Shown one piece after another: positions 9,493-20,213 of a DNA stretch of 64,000 nt. Source of the stretch: Comamonadaceae bacterium OTU4NAUVB1 (GTDB lineage Bacteria > Pseudomonadota > Gammaproteobacteria > Burkholderiales > Burkholderiaceae_C); assembly GCA_024372625.1 (NCBI GenBank), contig CP099605.1, positions 3,191,001-3,255,000 of the forward strand, in the 5' to 3' direction. Each line of letters starts with the position of its first letter. Position 1 is the first letter of the stretch. Position numbers and translations under genes: made by a program. Below the pieces are notes generated by a model. That model saw only the letters and a list, made by a program, of their open reading frames with translations, was not told the DNA's origin and did no database searches.

Positions 9493-9635
9493 TTCTTGTC
9501 CTTTGGGGGGAGGGCGACGGGGCGTCGCAAAGCCCGCGATTTTACGGCGGGCGTGCGCCGACGCGCTGGCGACGGGCCGCACGGGCGCGACGACAATGAC
9601 CCGTTTCGTTCATCGCCAGATAAAGGTTGCATCCC

Positions 9636-10667
9636 GTGTCCGTATTCAAGAACGTCATCGTCTATCGCATCGAGGCGCCCTGGTCGCAGTCGCTCTCGGA
9701 AGCCGAGGAGGCGCTCGCGGCCCAGCGCTTCGTGCCCTGCACGCCGTCGCAGGAGAAGTCCGCCGGCTGGGTCGGCCCGCGCGGCGACGAGCACGGCCTG
9801 CTGATCGAGTCGGTGGGCGGCCAGTGGATCCTGGAGTTCATGGTCGAGTCCAAGACCCTGCCGGGCTCGGTGGTGCGCCGCAAGGTCGACGAGCGCTGCG
9901 CGCAGATCGAGGCCACCACCGGCCGCAAGCCCGGCAAGAAGGAGAAGAAGGAGCTCAAGGAGGACATCACCCACGAGCTGCTGCCGATGGCCTTCACGCG
10001 CCACGCGCGCATCGCGGTCTGGATCGACCCCGCCGAGCGCCGGCTGGTCGTCAACGTCGCCAACGCGGCGCGCGCCGACGAGGTCGTGACCAGCCTGGTC
10101 AAGGCGTTCGAGGGCTTCGCGGTGACGCAGATCAACACGCTGGTCGAACCGGCCGCCGCGATGGCGAACTGGCTCTCGACGCAGGAGCCGCCGGCGGGTT
10201 TCACCATCGACCGCGAGTGCGAGCTGCGCGCCACGGACGAGTCGAAGTCGGTCGTGCGCTATGCCAAGCACGCCCTGGACATCGAGGAGGTGCGCCAGCA
10301 CATCGCCGCCGGCAAGCGGCCCACGCGCCTGGCCATGACCTGGGACGACCGCGTGTCCTTCGAGCTGACCGAGGGCATGCAGATCCGCAAGATCGCCTTC
10401 CTGGAGAGCACCGACCGCGCGGCGGACGGCAAGAAGGAGGACAACTTCGACGCCGACGCGGCCATCGCCACCGGCGAGCTCGGCCAGCTGGTGCCGGAGC
10501 TGCTGGAGGCGCTCGGCGGCGAGGCGGCGCTGGGCCTGTCGGCGGCCGACCTGCCGTCGGTGGCGAAGGATGCGAACGACACGATCGGCGCTCCGGCCAA
10601 GGCCGCGGCGACCGGCCCGGCGGCACCGACGGACGCGGCGACCGAAGCGGAAGACGCGCCGTTCTGA
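9636..10667 (+). CDS. rdgC: Recombination-associated protein RdgC
   Basis: Ring-shaped double-stranded-DNA binding protein that can limit RecA action and is associated with replication restart. The N-terminus SVFKNVIVYRIEAPW matches the FKNLxVYRL start of the family. SAGWVGPRGDEHG, IECELRATDESKSVVRYAKHAL-type segments and KIAFLE near the end are typical. I use the GTG at 9636 because AAAGG at 9622-9626 is correctly spaced for it; the TTG at 9627 would be too close. The product is 343 aa with an Ala/Pro-rich tail of about 30 residues beyond the usual end. Confidence 0.93.
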   Translation: MSVFKNVIVYRIEAPWSQSLSEAEEALAAQRFVPCTPSQEKSAGWVGPRGDEHGLLIESVGGQWILEFMVESKTLPGSVVRRKVDERCAQIEATTGRKPGKKEKKELKEDITHELLPMAFTRHARIAVWIDPAERRLVVNVANAARADEVVTSLVKAFEGFAVTQINTLVEPAAAMANWLSTQEPPAGFTIDRECELRATDESKSVVRYAKHALDIEEVRQHIAAGKRPTRLAMTWDDRVSFELTEGMQIRKIAFLESTDRAADGKKEDNFDADAAIATGELGQLVPELLEALGGEAALGLSAADLPSVAKDANDTIGAPAKAAATGPAAPTDAATEAEDAPF

Positions 10668-10707
10668 GCCGTCCGGGCCGGTGCAGCGACCGGCCGGTGG
10701 GCGCGTG

Positions 10708-11106
10708 TCAGTCGGTCGTCCCGGGCCGCACCAGCGTCCACTCGCGCAGCTTGCCGCCTGCGAACACGCCGTCGACATGCGACTCGCCGCCGTCCTTCCA
10801 GCGGTAGGTCTCGGGCTGCGTGTCCGGGGGCGAGCGCAGTTCGCCGAGCGAGCGCGTCATCGCCACCACGTGCAGCAGGGTCATGCCCGGCTTGAGCTTG
10901 GCGTTGAGCATCACGGCGCTGGCGACGTAGCCGATCGGCCGGCTCGAGGCGCGCTTGAGCACGGTCATCGTGCGCGTGAAATGCAGCAGCAGGAACATCA
11001 CGATGCCGCCGGCGACCACCGCCACGCCGGGCCAGCCGTACTGGCGCCAGGCGAAGCCGAGCACGACCAGACCCACGACCGGAACGAAGACTTTCTGAAG
11101 ATTCAT
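10708..11106 (-). CDS. Small conserved membrane protein, unknown function
   Basis: A 132-aa protein with two adjacent hydrophobic stretches at residues 6-45 (VFVPVVGLVVLGFAW and VAVVAGGIVMFLLLHF), then a soluble C-terminal part of about 85 residues. It is read in the same direction as radA, starting about 60 bp after radA ends, and converges with rdgC. Homologous proteins are usually listed as putative transmembrane proteins in Comamonadaceae. No catalytic motif is visible. Confidence 0.7.
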   Translation of the reverse strand: MNLQKVFVPVVGLVVLGFAWRQYGWPGVAVVAGGIVMFLLLHFTRTMTVLKRASSRPIGYVASAVMLNAKLKPGMTLLHVVAMTRSLGELRSPPDTQPETYRWKDGGESHVDGVFAGGKLREWTLVRPGTTD

Positions 11107-11165
11107 GGCGCGCATTGTCGGTGCGCCATGGCGCGCGCCGATGAGGGATGACCACATGCCGAGGC

Positions 11166-12554
<1,389 letters not shown>

Positions 12555-12715
12555 CGGGGGAGTGTAGGGAGGCACGAAGACCGGCGCCGGGTCGCGCCGG
12601 GGTATGCCGCCGCAGCAAGGCAGACGTGGCGTAAACGTGGGGGCGGCCCCACGCGGCTTGCCGGAAAATCCGTGCCATCCACCGATTCCAACCATCCCGA
12701 CGGAGACACCCCCCC

Positions 12716-13723
12716 ATGACCTTCACCCGCCGCCAACTGCTGCAGACCACCGGGGCCGGTGGCGCCGCCGCCCTGCTCGCCGGCATCGGCCGGACGGCGT
12801 TCGCCCAGACGCCGAACGCGCACATCGAGACCGCCTCCATCATCACCGGCTTCGCCGCCGGCGGCACCTCCGACAACATCTGCCGGCGCATCGCCCTCAA
12901 GCTGGCGCCCGACTTCGCCAAGACGGTCGTGGTGGAGAACCGCACCGGCGCCGGCGGCCAGATCGCCATCGGCTACGTCAAGGGCCGCCCGGCCGACGGC
13001 ACGGCGATCCTGCAGACGCCGACCTCGATGCTCACGATCTATCCGCACATCTACAAGAAGCTGCCCTACGACTTCGCCACCGACCTGACGCCGGTCTCGC
13101 TGGGCTGCTCGTTCGACTTCGGCTTCGCGGTCGGACCGTCGGTGCCCGCGAGCGTGAAGACCGTGCCGGACTTCCTGGCCTGGGCCAAGGCGAACCCGAC
13201 GGGCGCCAACTTCGGCTCGCCGGCCGCGGGCTCGACGCCGCACTTCATCGGCGCGCTGCTGGGCAAGGGCGCCGGCGTCGAACTCAAGCACGCGGCCTAC
13301 CGCGGCACGCAGCCGGCCATGCTCGACCTGCTGGGGGGCAACGTCTCGGCCGTCTCCGGGCCCGTGGGCGACATCACCCAGCACCTGGCCAGCGGCAAGG
13401 TGCGCATCCTGGGCGTCTCGGGCGAGAAGCGCAGCCGCTTCGCGCCGGACGTGCCGACCTTCGGCGAGCAGGGCATCCCCGACATGGCGCACAGCGAGTG
13501 GTTCGCCTTCTTCCTGCCGGCCAAGGCATCGCCCGAACTGGTCGCGCGCCTGAACGCGTCGATGCGCGCCGCGCTGGCCTCGAAGGACGTGATCGACGGC
13601 CTGGGCACCTTCGGCCTGGAGGCGATGTCGTCCTCGCCCGAGGAGCTCATGGCGCTGCTGAAGAAGGACACGGCCAAGTGGGGCCCGATCGTGAAGAAGG
13701 TCGGCTTCACCGCCGAGGCGTGA
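12716..13723 (+). CDS. Bug-type periplasmic solute-binding protein (TctC family)
   Basis: Product of 335 aa. The N-terminus carries twin arginines followed by QLL and a hydrophobic stretch ending TAFAQ, so Tat or Sec export with cleavage near residue 31 is expected. The mature part has the family hallmarks: ITGFAAGGTSDNICR in the first binding loop, VVENRTGAGGQIA, and PTFGEQGIPDM. Bug proteins bind carboxylates or small amides and hand them to TctAB-type carriers or to signalling systems. No tctA or tctB gene is nearby, so it is one of the many orphan Bug proteins of Burkholderiales. GGAG precedes the start codon. The ligand is unknown. Confidence 0.9.
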   Translation: MTFTRRQLLQTTGAGGAAALLAGIGRTAFAQTPNAHIETASIITGFAAGGTSDNICRRIALKLAPDFAKTVVVENRTGAGGQIAIGYVKGRPADGTAILQTPTSMLTIYPHIYKKLPYDFATDLTPVSLGCSFDFGFAVGPSVPASVKTVPDFLAWAKANPTGANFGSPAAGSTPHFIGALLGKGAGVELKHAAYRGTQPAMLDLLGGNVSAVSGPVGDITQHLASGKVRILGVSGEKRSRFAPDVPTFGEQGIPDMAHSEWFAFFLPAKASPELVARLNASMRAALASKDVIDGLGTFGLEAMSSSPEELMALLKKDTAKWGPIVKKVGFTAEA

Positions 13724-13736
13724 CCGGGGCGCGCGC

Positions 13737-14738
13737 ATGAAGGCCTGCATCTACGGCGCCGGCGCCATCGGCGGCTGGATCGGCGCGGCGCTGGCGCGCG
13801 CGGGCGTGACGCCGAGCGTGGTCGCGCGCGGGGCGACGCTCGGGGCGCTGCGCCACGAAGGGCTCTCGCTGGTGCGCGGCGCGCCCGGCGGCACGGACGA
13901 GGACGGGACGCGCGAGCGTTTCGCCGTCGAGGCGGTGGACGATCCGGCCGCGCTCGGCGTGCAGGACCTGGTCGTGGTCGCGGTGAAGGCCCCGGCGCTC
14001 GCGGGCGTGGCCGAGCGCATCGCGCCGCTGCTGGGCACCGACACCGTGGTGTTGACGGCCATGAACGGCGTGCCCTGGTGGTTCCTCGACGGCGGCTTCG
14101 GCGGCGCGCTGGCCGGCACGCGGCTGGCGGCGGTCGACCCCGACGGCGCCATCGCGGCGGCGATCCCCGCGCGCCACGTGGTCGGCGGCGTGGTGCACGC
14201 GAGCTGCTCGCTCGACGCGCCGGGCGTGGTGCGACACCACTTCGGCAACGGCCTGCTGCTGGGCGAACCTTCGGGCGAGGCGACGCCGCGCGTGCGCGAC
14301 CTCGCGGCGCTGCTGGCGCGCGGCGGCATCGAGGCACGCGTCTCCCCGCAGATCCAGAAGGACGTCTGGTTCAAGCTCTGGGGCAACATGACCGTCAACC
14401 CGGTCAGCGCCCTCACCGGCGCCACCACCGACCTCATCATGGACGACGCGCTGGTGCGCGGCTTCATCTCCGCGGTGATGCGGGAGGCGCGCGAGATCGG
14501 CGCGCGCATCGGTCTGCCGATCGCCGACAGCCCGGAGGACCGCCACGCCGTGACGCGCCGGCTCGGTGCCTTCAAGACCTCGATGCTGCAGGACGTGGAG
14601 GCCGGCCGCGCGGTCGAACTCGACGCGCTGGTGGGCGCGGTGCGCGAACTCGGCCGGCTCACGGACGTCGCGACGCCGTTCACCGACGCGCTGTTCGGGC
14701 TCGCCCGGCTGCAGGCCCGGCAGCGCGGGCTGTACTGA
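13737..14738 (+). CDS. 2-dehydropantoate 2-reductase family protein
   Basis: NADP-dependent reductase of 333 aa from the ApbA/PanE family. The N-terminal GAGAIGGWIG is the nucleotide-binding glycine loop, KAPAL lies at the position of the conserved PanE Lys region, and the C-terminal helical domain contains KDVWFKLWGNM and VNPVSALTG, which carry the catalytic Lys and the Asn of the pantoate site. The gene begins 13 bp after the Bug-protein stop, so the two are probably co-expressed. Because many paralogues exist in Burkholderiales next to transporter genes, it may reduce a different 2-oxo acid rather than serve pantothenate synthesis; I therefore give no gene symbol. Confidence 0.85.
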   Translation: MKACIYGAGAIGGWIGAALARAGVTPSVVARGATLGALRHEGLSLVRGAPGGTDEDGTRERFAVEAVDDPAALGVQDLVVVAVKAPALAGVAERIAPLLGTDTVVLTAMNGVPWWFLDGGFGGALAGTRLAAVDPDGAIAAAIPARHVVGGVVHASCSLDAPGVVRHHFGNGLLLGEPSGEATPRVRDLAALLARGGIEARVSPQIQKDVWFKLWGNMTVNPVSALTGATTDLIMDDALVRGFISAVMREAREIGARIGLPIADSPEDRHAVTRRLGAFKTSMLQDVEAGRAVELDALVGAVRELGRLTDVATPFTDALFGLARLQARQRGLY

Positions 14739-14794
14739 CCGGGCCCGCGGGCCGACGCCGGGCGACGTCCCGGCCGCGCCGCCGGCGCGCGCGC

Positions 14795-15916
14795 TCAGTC
14801 GTCCACGGCCACCGGCACGCGCGGCGCCACCGCGCACATCAGTTCGTAACCGACCGTGCCGGCCGCCCGCGCCACCTCGTCGATGCACAGCACGGTGCCG
14901 TCGGCGGCACGGCCCCACAGCGTGACCTCGCTGCCGATGCCCGGCGCCCGCGCCGCGCCGGCGCCGCCGCGCGCGCGCAGCACGGGTTCGAGGTCGATCG
15001 TCACCATGTCCATGCTCACGCGCCCGACCACCCGCGTGCGCACGCCGTCGACCAGCACCGGCGTCCCGGTGGGCGCGTGACGCGGGTAGCCGTCCGCGTA
15101 GCCGATCGCGGCGACGCCGAGGGTCATCGCCGCGTCGGCGACGAAGTTCGACCCGTAGCCGACCGTCGCGCCGGGCGCGAGCGACTGCACGCCGATGAGC
15201 CTCGTCGCGAGCGTCATGCCGGGGCGCAGCCGCCAGTGGGCGGCGTCGTGCTCGGGATGGTCGGGCGCGCTGCCGTAGAGCACGATGCCCGGGCGCACCC
15301 AGTCGGCGCGCGTGCGCTCGGCATGGCGCAGCACGGCGGCGCTGTTGGCCAGCGAGCGTTCGCCCGGCAGGTCCTGCGTGACCCGCTCGAAGGTGGACAG
15401 CGCCGCATCGATGCCACGCTCGCCGTCGGCGTCGCTGAAGTGCGTCATCAGCGAGATCTCGTCGACCTGGGGCAGGGCGTTCAGGCGTGTCCAGGCGGCG
15501 CGGTAGCGCTCGGGCGCGAAGCCCAGGCGGTTCATGCCGGAATTCATCTTCAGGAACACCCGGTGCGGCACCTGCGTCTTGTGCGCGGCCAGCATGTCGA
15601 TCTGCGCGTCGGAGTGCACCGTGTGCCACAGGCCCAGGCGCGAGCAGAGTTCGAGGTCGCGCGGTTCGAAGACGCCCTCGAGCAGCAGCACCGGCCCGCG
15701 CCAGCCCAGAGCGCGCACGCGCTCGGCCTCGCCCAGGTCGAGCAGCGCGAAGCCGTCGGCGGCCCGCAGGCCGTCGAACGCGCGCTCGATGCCGTGGCCG
15801 TAAGCGTCGGCCTTGACCACCGCCCACACGCGCGCGTCGAGCGCGAAACGGCGCACGCACGCGAGGTTGTGGCGCAAGGCATCGCGATGAACGGTGGCGA
15901 GGATGGGACGGGGCAC
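14795..15916 (-). CDS. alr: Alanine racemase
   Basis: Fold-type III PLP enzyme that interconverts L- and D-alanine for peptidoglycan. The 373-aa protein has the PLP-binding Lys35 in [10 protein letters not shown], the substrate-side MNRLGF segment, and the second catalytic Tyr in TVGYGSNF within the C-terminal barrel. Length and start ([18 protein letters not shown]) are normal. The gene is divergent from lplT with about 195 bp between them. Whether it is biosynthetic (alr) or catabolic (dadX) cannot be decided here, because no dadA gene is near. Confidence 0.95.
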   Translation of the reverse strand: MPRPILATVHRDALRHNLACVRRFALDARVWAVVKADAYGHGIERAFDGLRAADGFALLDLGEAERVRALGWRGPVLLLEGVFEPRDLELCSRLGLWHTVHSDAQIDMLAAHKTQVPHRVFLKMNSGMNRLGFAPERYRAAWTRLNALPQVDEISLMTHFSDADGERGIDAALSTFERVTQDLPGERSLANSAAVLRHAERTRADWVRPGIVLYGSAPDHPEHDAAHWRLRPGMTLATRLIGVQSLAPGATVGYGSNFVADAAMTLGVAAIGYADGYPRHAPTGTPVLVDGVRTRVVGRVSMDMVTIDLEPVLRARGGAGAARAPGIGSEVTLWGRAADGTVLCIDEVARAAGTVGYELMCAVAPRVPVAVDD

Positions 15917-16017
15917 GGGCGGACGACCTTTTCACGGAGATGGCGAGACCCGTGAATTCCTGCACGCAAGGCGCAGGAAACCTGGGGTTTTGCGCCAGAT
16001 TTTGGCATTTCACCCCA

Positions 16018-16026
16018 TGCTATAAC
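16018..16026 (+). promoter_or_regulatory. Possible extended -10 promoter of lplT
   Basis: TGC-TATAAC fits the extended -10 form TGn-TATAAT with one change in the hexamer. It lies about 86 bp before the lplT ATG in the divergent alr-lplT gap. No good -35 box is seen, as is usual for this promoter class. Confidence 0.4.
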
Positions 16027-16111
16027 CGCGCTCACGAACGTGCGTTCTTTTTACTTAAGACGCCTTTTTTCCCCGCCCCACACGCCAGTCCACTGGCCAG
16101 CCAGCCCATCG

Positions 16112-17416
16112 ATGAAGCGCGGTTTCTACACCATCATGTCGGCCCAGTTCTTCTCGTCGCTGGCCGACAACGCGCTCTTCGTGGCTGCCGTCGAACTGAT
16201 GCGAACCTCGGGCGCGCCCGAGTGGCAACGCGCCGCGCTGGTGCCCATCTTCACGCTCTTCTATGTCGCGCTGGCGCCGCTGGTGGGAGCCTTCGCCGAC
16301 GCCTTTCCCAAGGGCAAGGTCATGTTCGCCAGCAACGCCATCAAGGTGGCGGGCTGCCTGATGATGCTGTTCGGCTCGCACCCCCTGCTGGCCTACGCGG
16401 TGGTCGGGCTCGGGGCCGCGGCGTACTCGCCGGCCAAGTACGGCATCCTCACCGAGCTGCTGCCCTCGTCGCAGCTGGTCAAGGCCAACGGCTGGATCGA
16501 GGGCCTCACCATCGCCTCGATCATCCTGGGCATCGTGCTGGGCGGCCAGCTCGTGGGGCACATGGTGTCGAGCCACCTGCTGGCGCTGGACTTTCCGGTC
16601 CTCGACACCGCCATCGACACGCCGCCCGAGGCGGCGATCTCGATGCTGATCTTCATCTACGCGCTGGCGGCCTGGTTCAACACGCGCATCCCGCACACCG
16701 GCGTCGAGATGCGCCCGGTGCGCGCCAACCCGCAGCACGGCATGGCGCGCAACGTCGCCGCCCTGCTGCCGGACTTCTGGCAGTGCAACATGCGCCTGTG
16801 GCGCGACAAGCTCGGCCAGATCTCGCTGGCGACCACCACGCTCTTCTGGGGCGCGGGCGGCAACCTCAAGTACATCGTGCTGGCCTGGGCCTCGCTCGCG
16901 CTGGGCTACAACACGGCGCAGGCTTCGTCGCTGACCGGCGTGGTGGCCATCGGCACTGCCGTGGGCGCCATCGTCGCGTCGATGCGCATGCGCCTGGACA
17001 TGGCCACCCGCGTGATCCCGCTGGGCATCGGCATGGGACTCCTGGTGATCGGCATGAACTTCATCGGCAACATCTGGGTGGCGGTGCCGTTCCTGATCCT
17101 GCTGGGTGGGTTCGGCGGTTTCCTGGTGGTGCCGATGAACGCCCTGCTGCAGCACCGCGGCCACAACCTGATGGGCGCGGGCCGGTCGATCGCGGTGCAG
17201 AACTTCAACGAGCAGGCCTGCATCCTGGTGCTGGGCGCGTTCTACACCGCCTGCACGGGCCTGGGACTGTCGGCCTACACGGCCATCACCGCCTTCGGCA
17301 TCGTGGTCGCGGGCTTCATGTGGCTGATCCGTCGCTGGCATCAGAACAACCTCAGGCGCTACCCGGAGGAGGTCGAGCACCTGCTGGCCATCGCGCGCAG
17401 CGACAAGCACCACTGA
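16112..17416 (+). CDS. lplT: Lysophospholipid transporter LplT
   Basis: Major-facilitator permease of 434 aa that flips lysophospholipids across the inner membrane for re-acylation. It has about twelve hydrophobic helices; AQFFSSLADNALFVAA in helix 1 and AYSPAKYGILTELLP after helix 4 are typical of LplT. The ATG at 16112 (MKRGFYTIM) gives the standard start; the in-frame ATG at 16040 would add an unlikely 24 residues. A stand-alone LplT without an Aas fusion is usual in beta-proteobacteria. It is followed 8 bp later by the peroxidase gene. Confidence 0.9.
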   Translation: MKRGFYTIMSAQFFSSLADNALFVAAVELMRTSGAPEWQRAALVPIFTLFYVALAPLVGAFADAFPKGKVMFASNAIKVAGCLMMLFGSHPLLAYAVVGLGAAAYSPAKYGILTELLPSSQLVKANGWIEGLTIASIILGIVLGGQLVGHMVSSHLLALDFPVLDTAIDTPPEAAISMLIFIYALAAWFNTRIPHTGVEMRPVRANPQHGMARNVAALLPDFWQCNMRLWRDKLGQISLATTTLFWGAGGNLKYIVLAWASLALGYNTAQASSLTGVVAIGTAVGAIVASMRMRLDMATRVIPLGIGMGLLVIGMNFIGNIWVAVPFLILLGGFGGFLVVPMNALLQHRGHNLMGAGRSIAVQNFNEQACILVLGAFYTACTGLGLSAYTAITAFGIVVAGFMWLIRRWHQNNLRRYPEEVEHLLAIARSDKHH

Positions 17417-17424
17417 GCCGGCGC

Positions 17425-17925
17425 ATGGAGACGATCTACGACTTCGAGGCCGACGACATCGACGGCGGGCGGGTGGCGTTCGATGCGTTCCGCGGCCGGG
17501 TGCTGCTGATTGTCAACACGGCCAGCCGCTGCGGCTTCACGCCCCAGTTCGACGGCCTGGAGGCGCTGCACCGCGCTCATGCCGGGCAGGGGCTGGTGGT
17601 GCTGGGTTTCCCGTCGAACCAGTTCGGGGCCCAGGACCCGGGCAGCGACGCCGAGATCGGTGCCTTCTGCCGGACCCACCACGGCGTGAGCTTCCGGATG
17701 ATGCGCAAGATCGATGTCAACGGCGAGCGCGCGAGCCCGCTCTACCGCTGGCTGACGCACGAGAAGCCGGGCGTGCTGGGCACCGAGGCCATCAAGTGGA
17801 ACTTCACGAAGTTCCTGGTCGGGCGCGACGGCCGGGTGATCCGGCGCTACGCGCCGCTGGACAAGCCGGCCTCGCTGACCGCCGACATCCAGGCGGCGCT
17901 GGCGGTGCCGCCCCCGGGCGCCTAG
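17425..17925 (+). CDS. Glutathione peroxidase-family thiol peroxidase
   Basis: A 166-aa thioredoxin-fold peroxidase that reduces hydrogen and lipid hydroperoxides. The catalytic tetrad is complete: Cys36 in NTASRCGFT (Cys rather than selenocysteine), Gln66 in FPSNQFG, and Trp125-Asn126 in KWNFTKF. A Cys at residue 82 may act as a partner, as in thioredoxin-dependent family members. The ATG at 17425 follows the lplT stop by 8 bp, so the lysophospholipid transporter and the peroxidase are probably one unit, which fits a role in membrane-lipid repair. Confidence 0.93.
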   Translation: METIYDFEADDIDGGRVAFDAFRGRVLLIVNTASRCGFTPQFDGLEALHRAHAGQGLVVLGFPSNQFGAQDPGSDAEIGAFCRTHHGVSFRMMRKIDVNGERASPLYRWLTHEKPGVLGTEAIKWNFTKFLVGRDGRVIRRYAPLDKPASLTADIQAALAVPPPGA

Positions 17926-17953
17926 GCGCCGGGGTGCCCGGGCGCGTGCCGGC

Positions 17954-19183
17954 TCATGCCGGCGCCAGCGCCGCGTCCAGCACCTCCACCCAGTGGCGCA
18001 CCGGCACCGCGCTGCCGCTCTGCAGGTGCGTGATGCAGCCGATGTTGGCCGAGGCGATGGTGGCCGGCTGGAGCTGGTTCAGGTGCCCGAGCTTGCGGTC
18101 GCGCAGCGGGTAGGCGAGCTCGGGCTGCAGCACCGAGTACGTGCCGGCCGAGCCGCAGCACAGGTGCGCCTCGCTCCGGGCGACCTGCACGTCGAAACCC
18201 AGCGCGCGCAGGTTCACCTCGACGCCGCCGCGCAGCTTCTGGCCGTGCTGCAGCGTGCAGGGCGGGTGGTAGGCGACGACGCCCTCGGGCGCGCGCACGC
18301 GCGCCTTGAGCGCCGGCACGAGCTCGGGCAGCAGCTCGCTCAGGTCGCGCGTGAGTTCGCCGATGCGCTTGGCCTTGGCCGCGTAGGCCGCGTCGTCCTT
18401 GAGGATGTGGCCGTAGTCGCGCACCGTGACGCCGCAGCCCGAAGCGTTCATGACGATCGCCTCGACCTCGCCACGGTCCACGTACGGCCACCAGGCGTCG
18501 ATGTTGGCGCGCATGTGGGCCCGGCCGCCTTCGTGGTCGTTGAGGTGGAACTTCACCGCGCCGCAGCAGCCGGCCTCGGGCGCGATCACGGCCTGGATGC
18601 CGGCGGCGTCGAGCACGCGCGCGGTGGCGCCGTTGATGTTGGGCATCATCGACGGCTGCACGCAGCCCGCGAGCATCAGCACCTTGCGCGCGTGCGTGGC
18701 CGTCGGCCAGCGCCCGGCGTCCTGGCGCGCCGGCACCTTCGCCTTGAGCTTCTCCGGCAGCAGCCCGCGCACCGATTGCCCGAGCTTCATGGCCGGGGCG
18801 AACAGCGGCGAGGTCAGGCCTTCCTTGAGCAGCCAGCGCGTCGCCCGCTCGGCGGCCGGGCGCGGCACCTTCTCGTCGACGATCCGGCGGCCGATGTCGA
18901 CCAGGTTGCCGTACTGCACGCCGCTCGGACAGGTGGTCTCGCAGTTGCGGCAGGTCAGGCAGCGGTCGAGGTGCAGCTGGGTGGCGCGCGTGGGCTGCTT
19001 GCCTTCGAGCACCTGCTTCATGAGGTAGATGCGACCGCGCGGGCCGTCGAGCTCGTCGCCCAGCAGCTGGTAGGTCGGGCAGGTGGCGGTGCAGAAGCCG
19101 CAGTGCACGCACTTGCGCAGGATGGCCTCGGCTTCGCGGCCGTCGGGCGTGCCCTGGAATTCGGGGGCGAGTTCGGTTTGCAT
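17954..19183 (-). CDS. glcF: Glycolate oxidase iron-sulfur subunit
   Basis: Subunit of the membrane-associated glycolate dehydrogenase (GlcDEF). The 409-aa protein has two [4Fe-4S] motifs at the N-terminus, Cys25/28/31/35 and Cys75/78/81/85, followed by two CCG domains with CCGAVKF and CCGSAGTY. It passes electrons from the flavin subunits to the quinone pool. The DUF1275 gene upstream on the same strand separates it from glcE. No glcD is in the window, and the upstream neighbour of glcE is an SMP-30 gene, so glcD must be elsewhere or be replaced. Confidence 0.95.
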   Translation of the reverse strand: MQTELAPEFQGTPDGREAEAILRKCVHCGFCTATCPTYQLLGDELDGPRGRIYLMKQVLEGKQPTRATQLHLDRCLTCRNCETTCPSGVQYGNLVDIGRRIVDEKVPRPAAERATRWLLKEGLTSPLFAPAMKLGQSVRGLLPEKLKAKVPARQDAGRWPTATHARKVLMLAGCVQPSMMPNINGATARVLDAAGIQAVIAPEAGCCGAVKFHLNDHEGGRAHMRANIDAWWPYVDRGEVEAIVMNASGCGVTVRDYGHILKDDAAYAAKAKRIGELTRDLSELLPELVPALKARVRAPEGVVAYHPPCTLQHGQKLRGGVEVNLRALGFDVQVARSEAHLCCGSAGTYSVLQPELAYPLRDRKLGHLNQLQPATIASANIGCITHLQSGSAVPVRHWVEVLDAALAPA

Positions 19184-19246
19184 CGTGGAGCGTCTCGTGT
19201 TCTGTTCGATGGGGAAGGCAGAGGATCGCAGCCGCGGGCGTTCCCG

Positions 19247-20146
19247 TCAGGCCGAGGGGAATGAGGGCGGTGGCGCGGCGGGCGCGGGCGGGGCGGAGGC
19301 CGGCGGGTCGAAGGACGGCCCGTCCGCGTCCGGCGAGCGCACGGGCGAGGGGGGTGGACGGGAACGAACGACGCGTCGCCGGAACGACGCCAGCCGATGA
19401 CGCAGGTAGGCCGAGCGCCGCAGGTCGCGGCGCAGCGGCGGCAGCGACAGCGCCAGCAGCAGCGCGGCCAGCGGCATCACCCAGACGAAGCCGACGTACT
19501 TGAAGCCCGCCGCGCCGACGATGCCGCCCGCGATGAACATGGCCAGCAGGCCGCCGTGGAAACGCAGGGCCGGACGGCTGGCGCGCACGCGCTCGTCGGC
19601 CGCCAGGCCACGCGGGTTGCGATAGAGCAGCCGACCGAGCTCCAGCCCCAGGTCGGTGACGTGGCCGGTCATGTGGGTGGTGCGCAGGCGGCCGTGCGAC
19701 ATGCTCGAGCTCAGCGCGTTCTGCAGGCCCATGATGTAGGACAGCAGCAGCACCGTCAGCGGCACCGAGAACGGCGTCGGCCAGGTCAGCGTGAGGGCAC
19801 CGAGCAGGCCGAACACCAGCAGCAGCCCGGCCTCCAGCAGCAGCGGCATGGCATAGGCGCTGCGCAGGTGGTGACGCTGCGCCCAGTGGACGATCACCGC
19901 CGTGCTGGCCGCGCCACCCATGAAGGCCAGCAGCGCGCCGACCGCGCCCAGGATCAGCGTCGCATGGCCCAGCACCAGGCCGTCGGCCACCTGCGAGGCG
20001 AAACCCGACATGTGCGAGGTGTACATGTGCACCACCAGCAGACCACCGGCATTCACCGCGCCGGCGTTGAACGCCAGCAGCAGCCCCAGCAGGTTGTCGA
20101 TCGACGCCGTCCGGTGCCGACCGGAGAGGTGGAGCAGGCGGCGCAT
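19247..20146 (-). CDS. DUF1275 (YoaK-type) membrane protein
   Basis: Product of 299 aa with six to seven hydrophobic helices. [14 protein letters not shown] and [11 protein letters not shown] match the conserved start of the DUF1275 family, and [28 protein letters not shown] is the family signature in the middle of the protein. The last 45 residues are Arg- then Pro/Ala-rich and look like a disordered cytoplasmic tail. The function is unknown; some relatives are annotated as transporters without direct proof. It lies inside the glc gene set, between glcE and glcF, with short gaps, so it is probably co-transcribed and might move glycolate or a related acid. Confidence 0.82.
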   Translation of the reverse strand: MRRLLHLSGRHRTASIDNLLGLLLAFNAGAVNAGGLLVVHMYTSHMSGFASQVADGLVLGHATLILGAVGALLAFMGGAASTAVIVHWAQRHHLRSAYAMPLLLEAGLLLVFGLLGALTLTWPTPFSVPLTVLLLSYIMGLQNALSSSMSHGRLRTTHMTGHVTDLGLELGRLLYRNPRGLAADERVRASRPALRFHGGLLAMFIAGGIVGAAGFKYVGFVWVMPLAALLLALSLPPLRRDLRRSAYLRHRLASFRRRVVRSRPPPSPVRSPDADGPSFDPPASAPPAPAAPPPSFPSA

Positions 20147-20213
20147 GGAGAGGCGGAGCGCTGGACGTAGGCGGGACGAAGGAGCGGCCGTGCGGTCGGG
20201 AAGCCCGCGACCG

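Noticed and set aside
15917..16017. Hairpin-like GC segments in the alr-lplT gap as terminators
   Set aside because: Neither gene ends here; the genes diverge, so promoters rather than terminators are expected.
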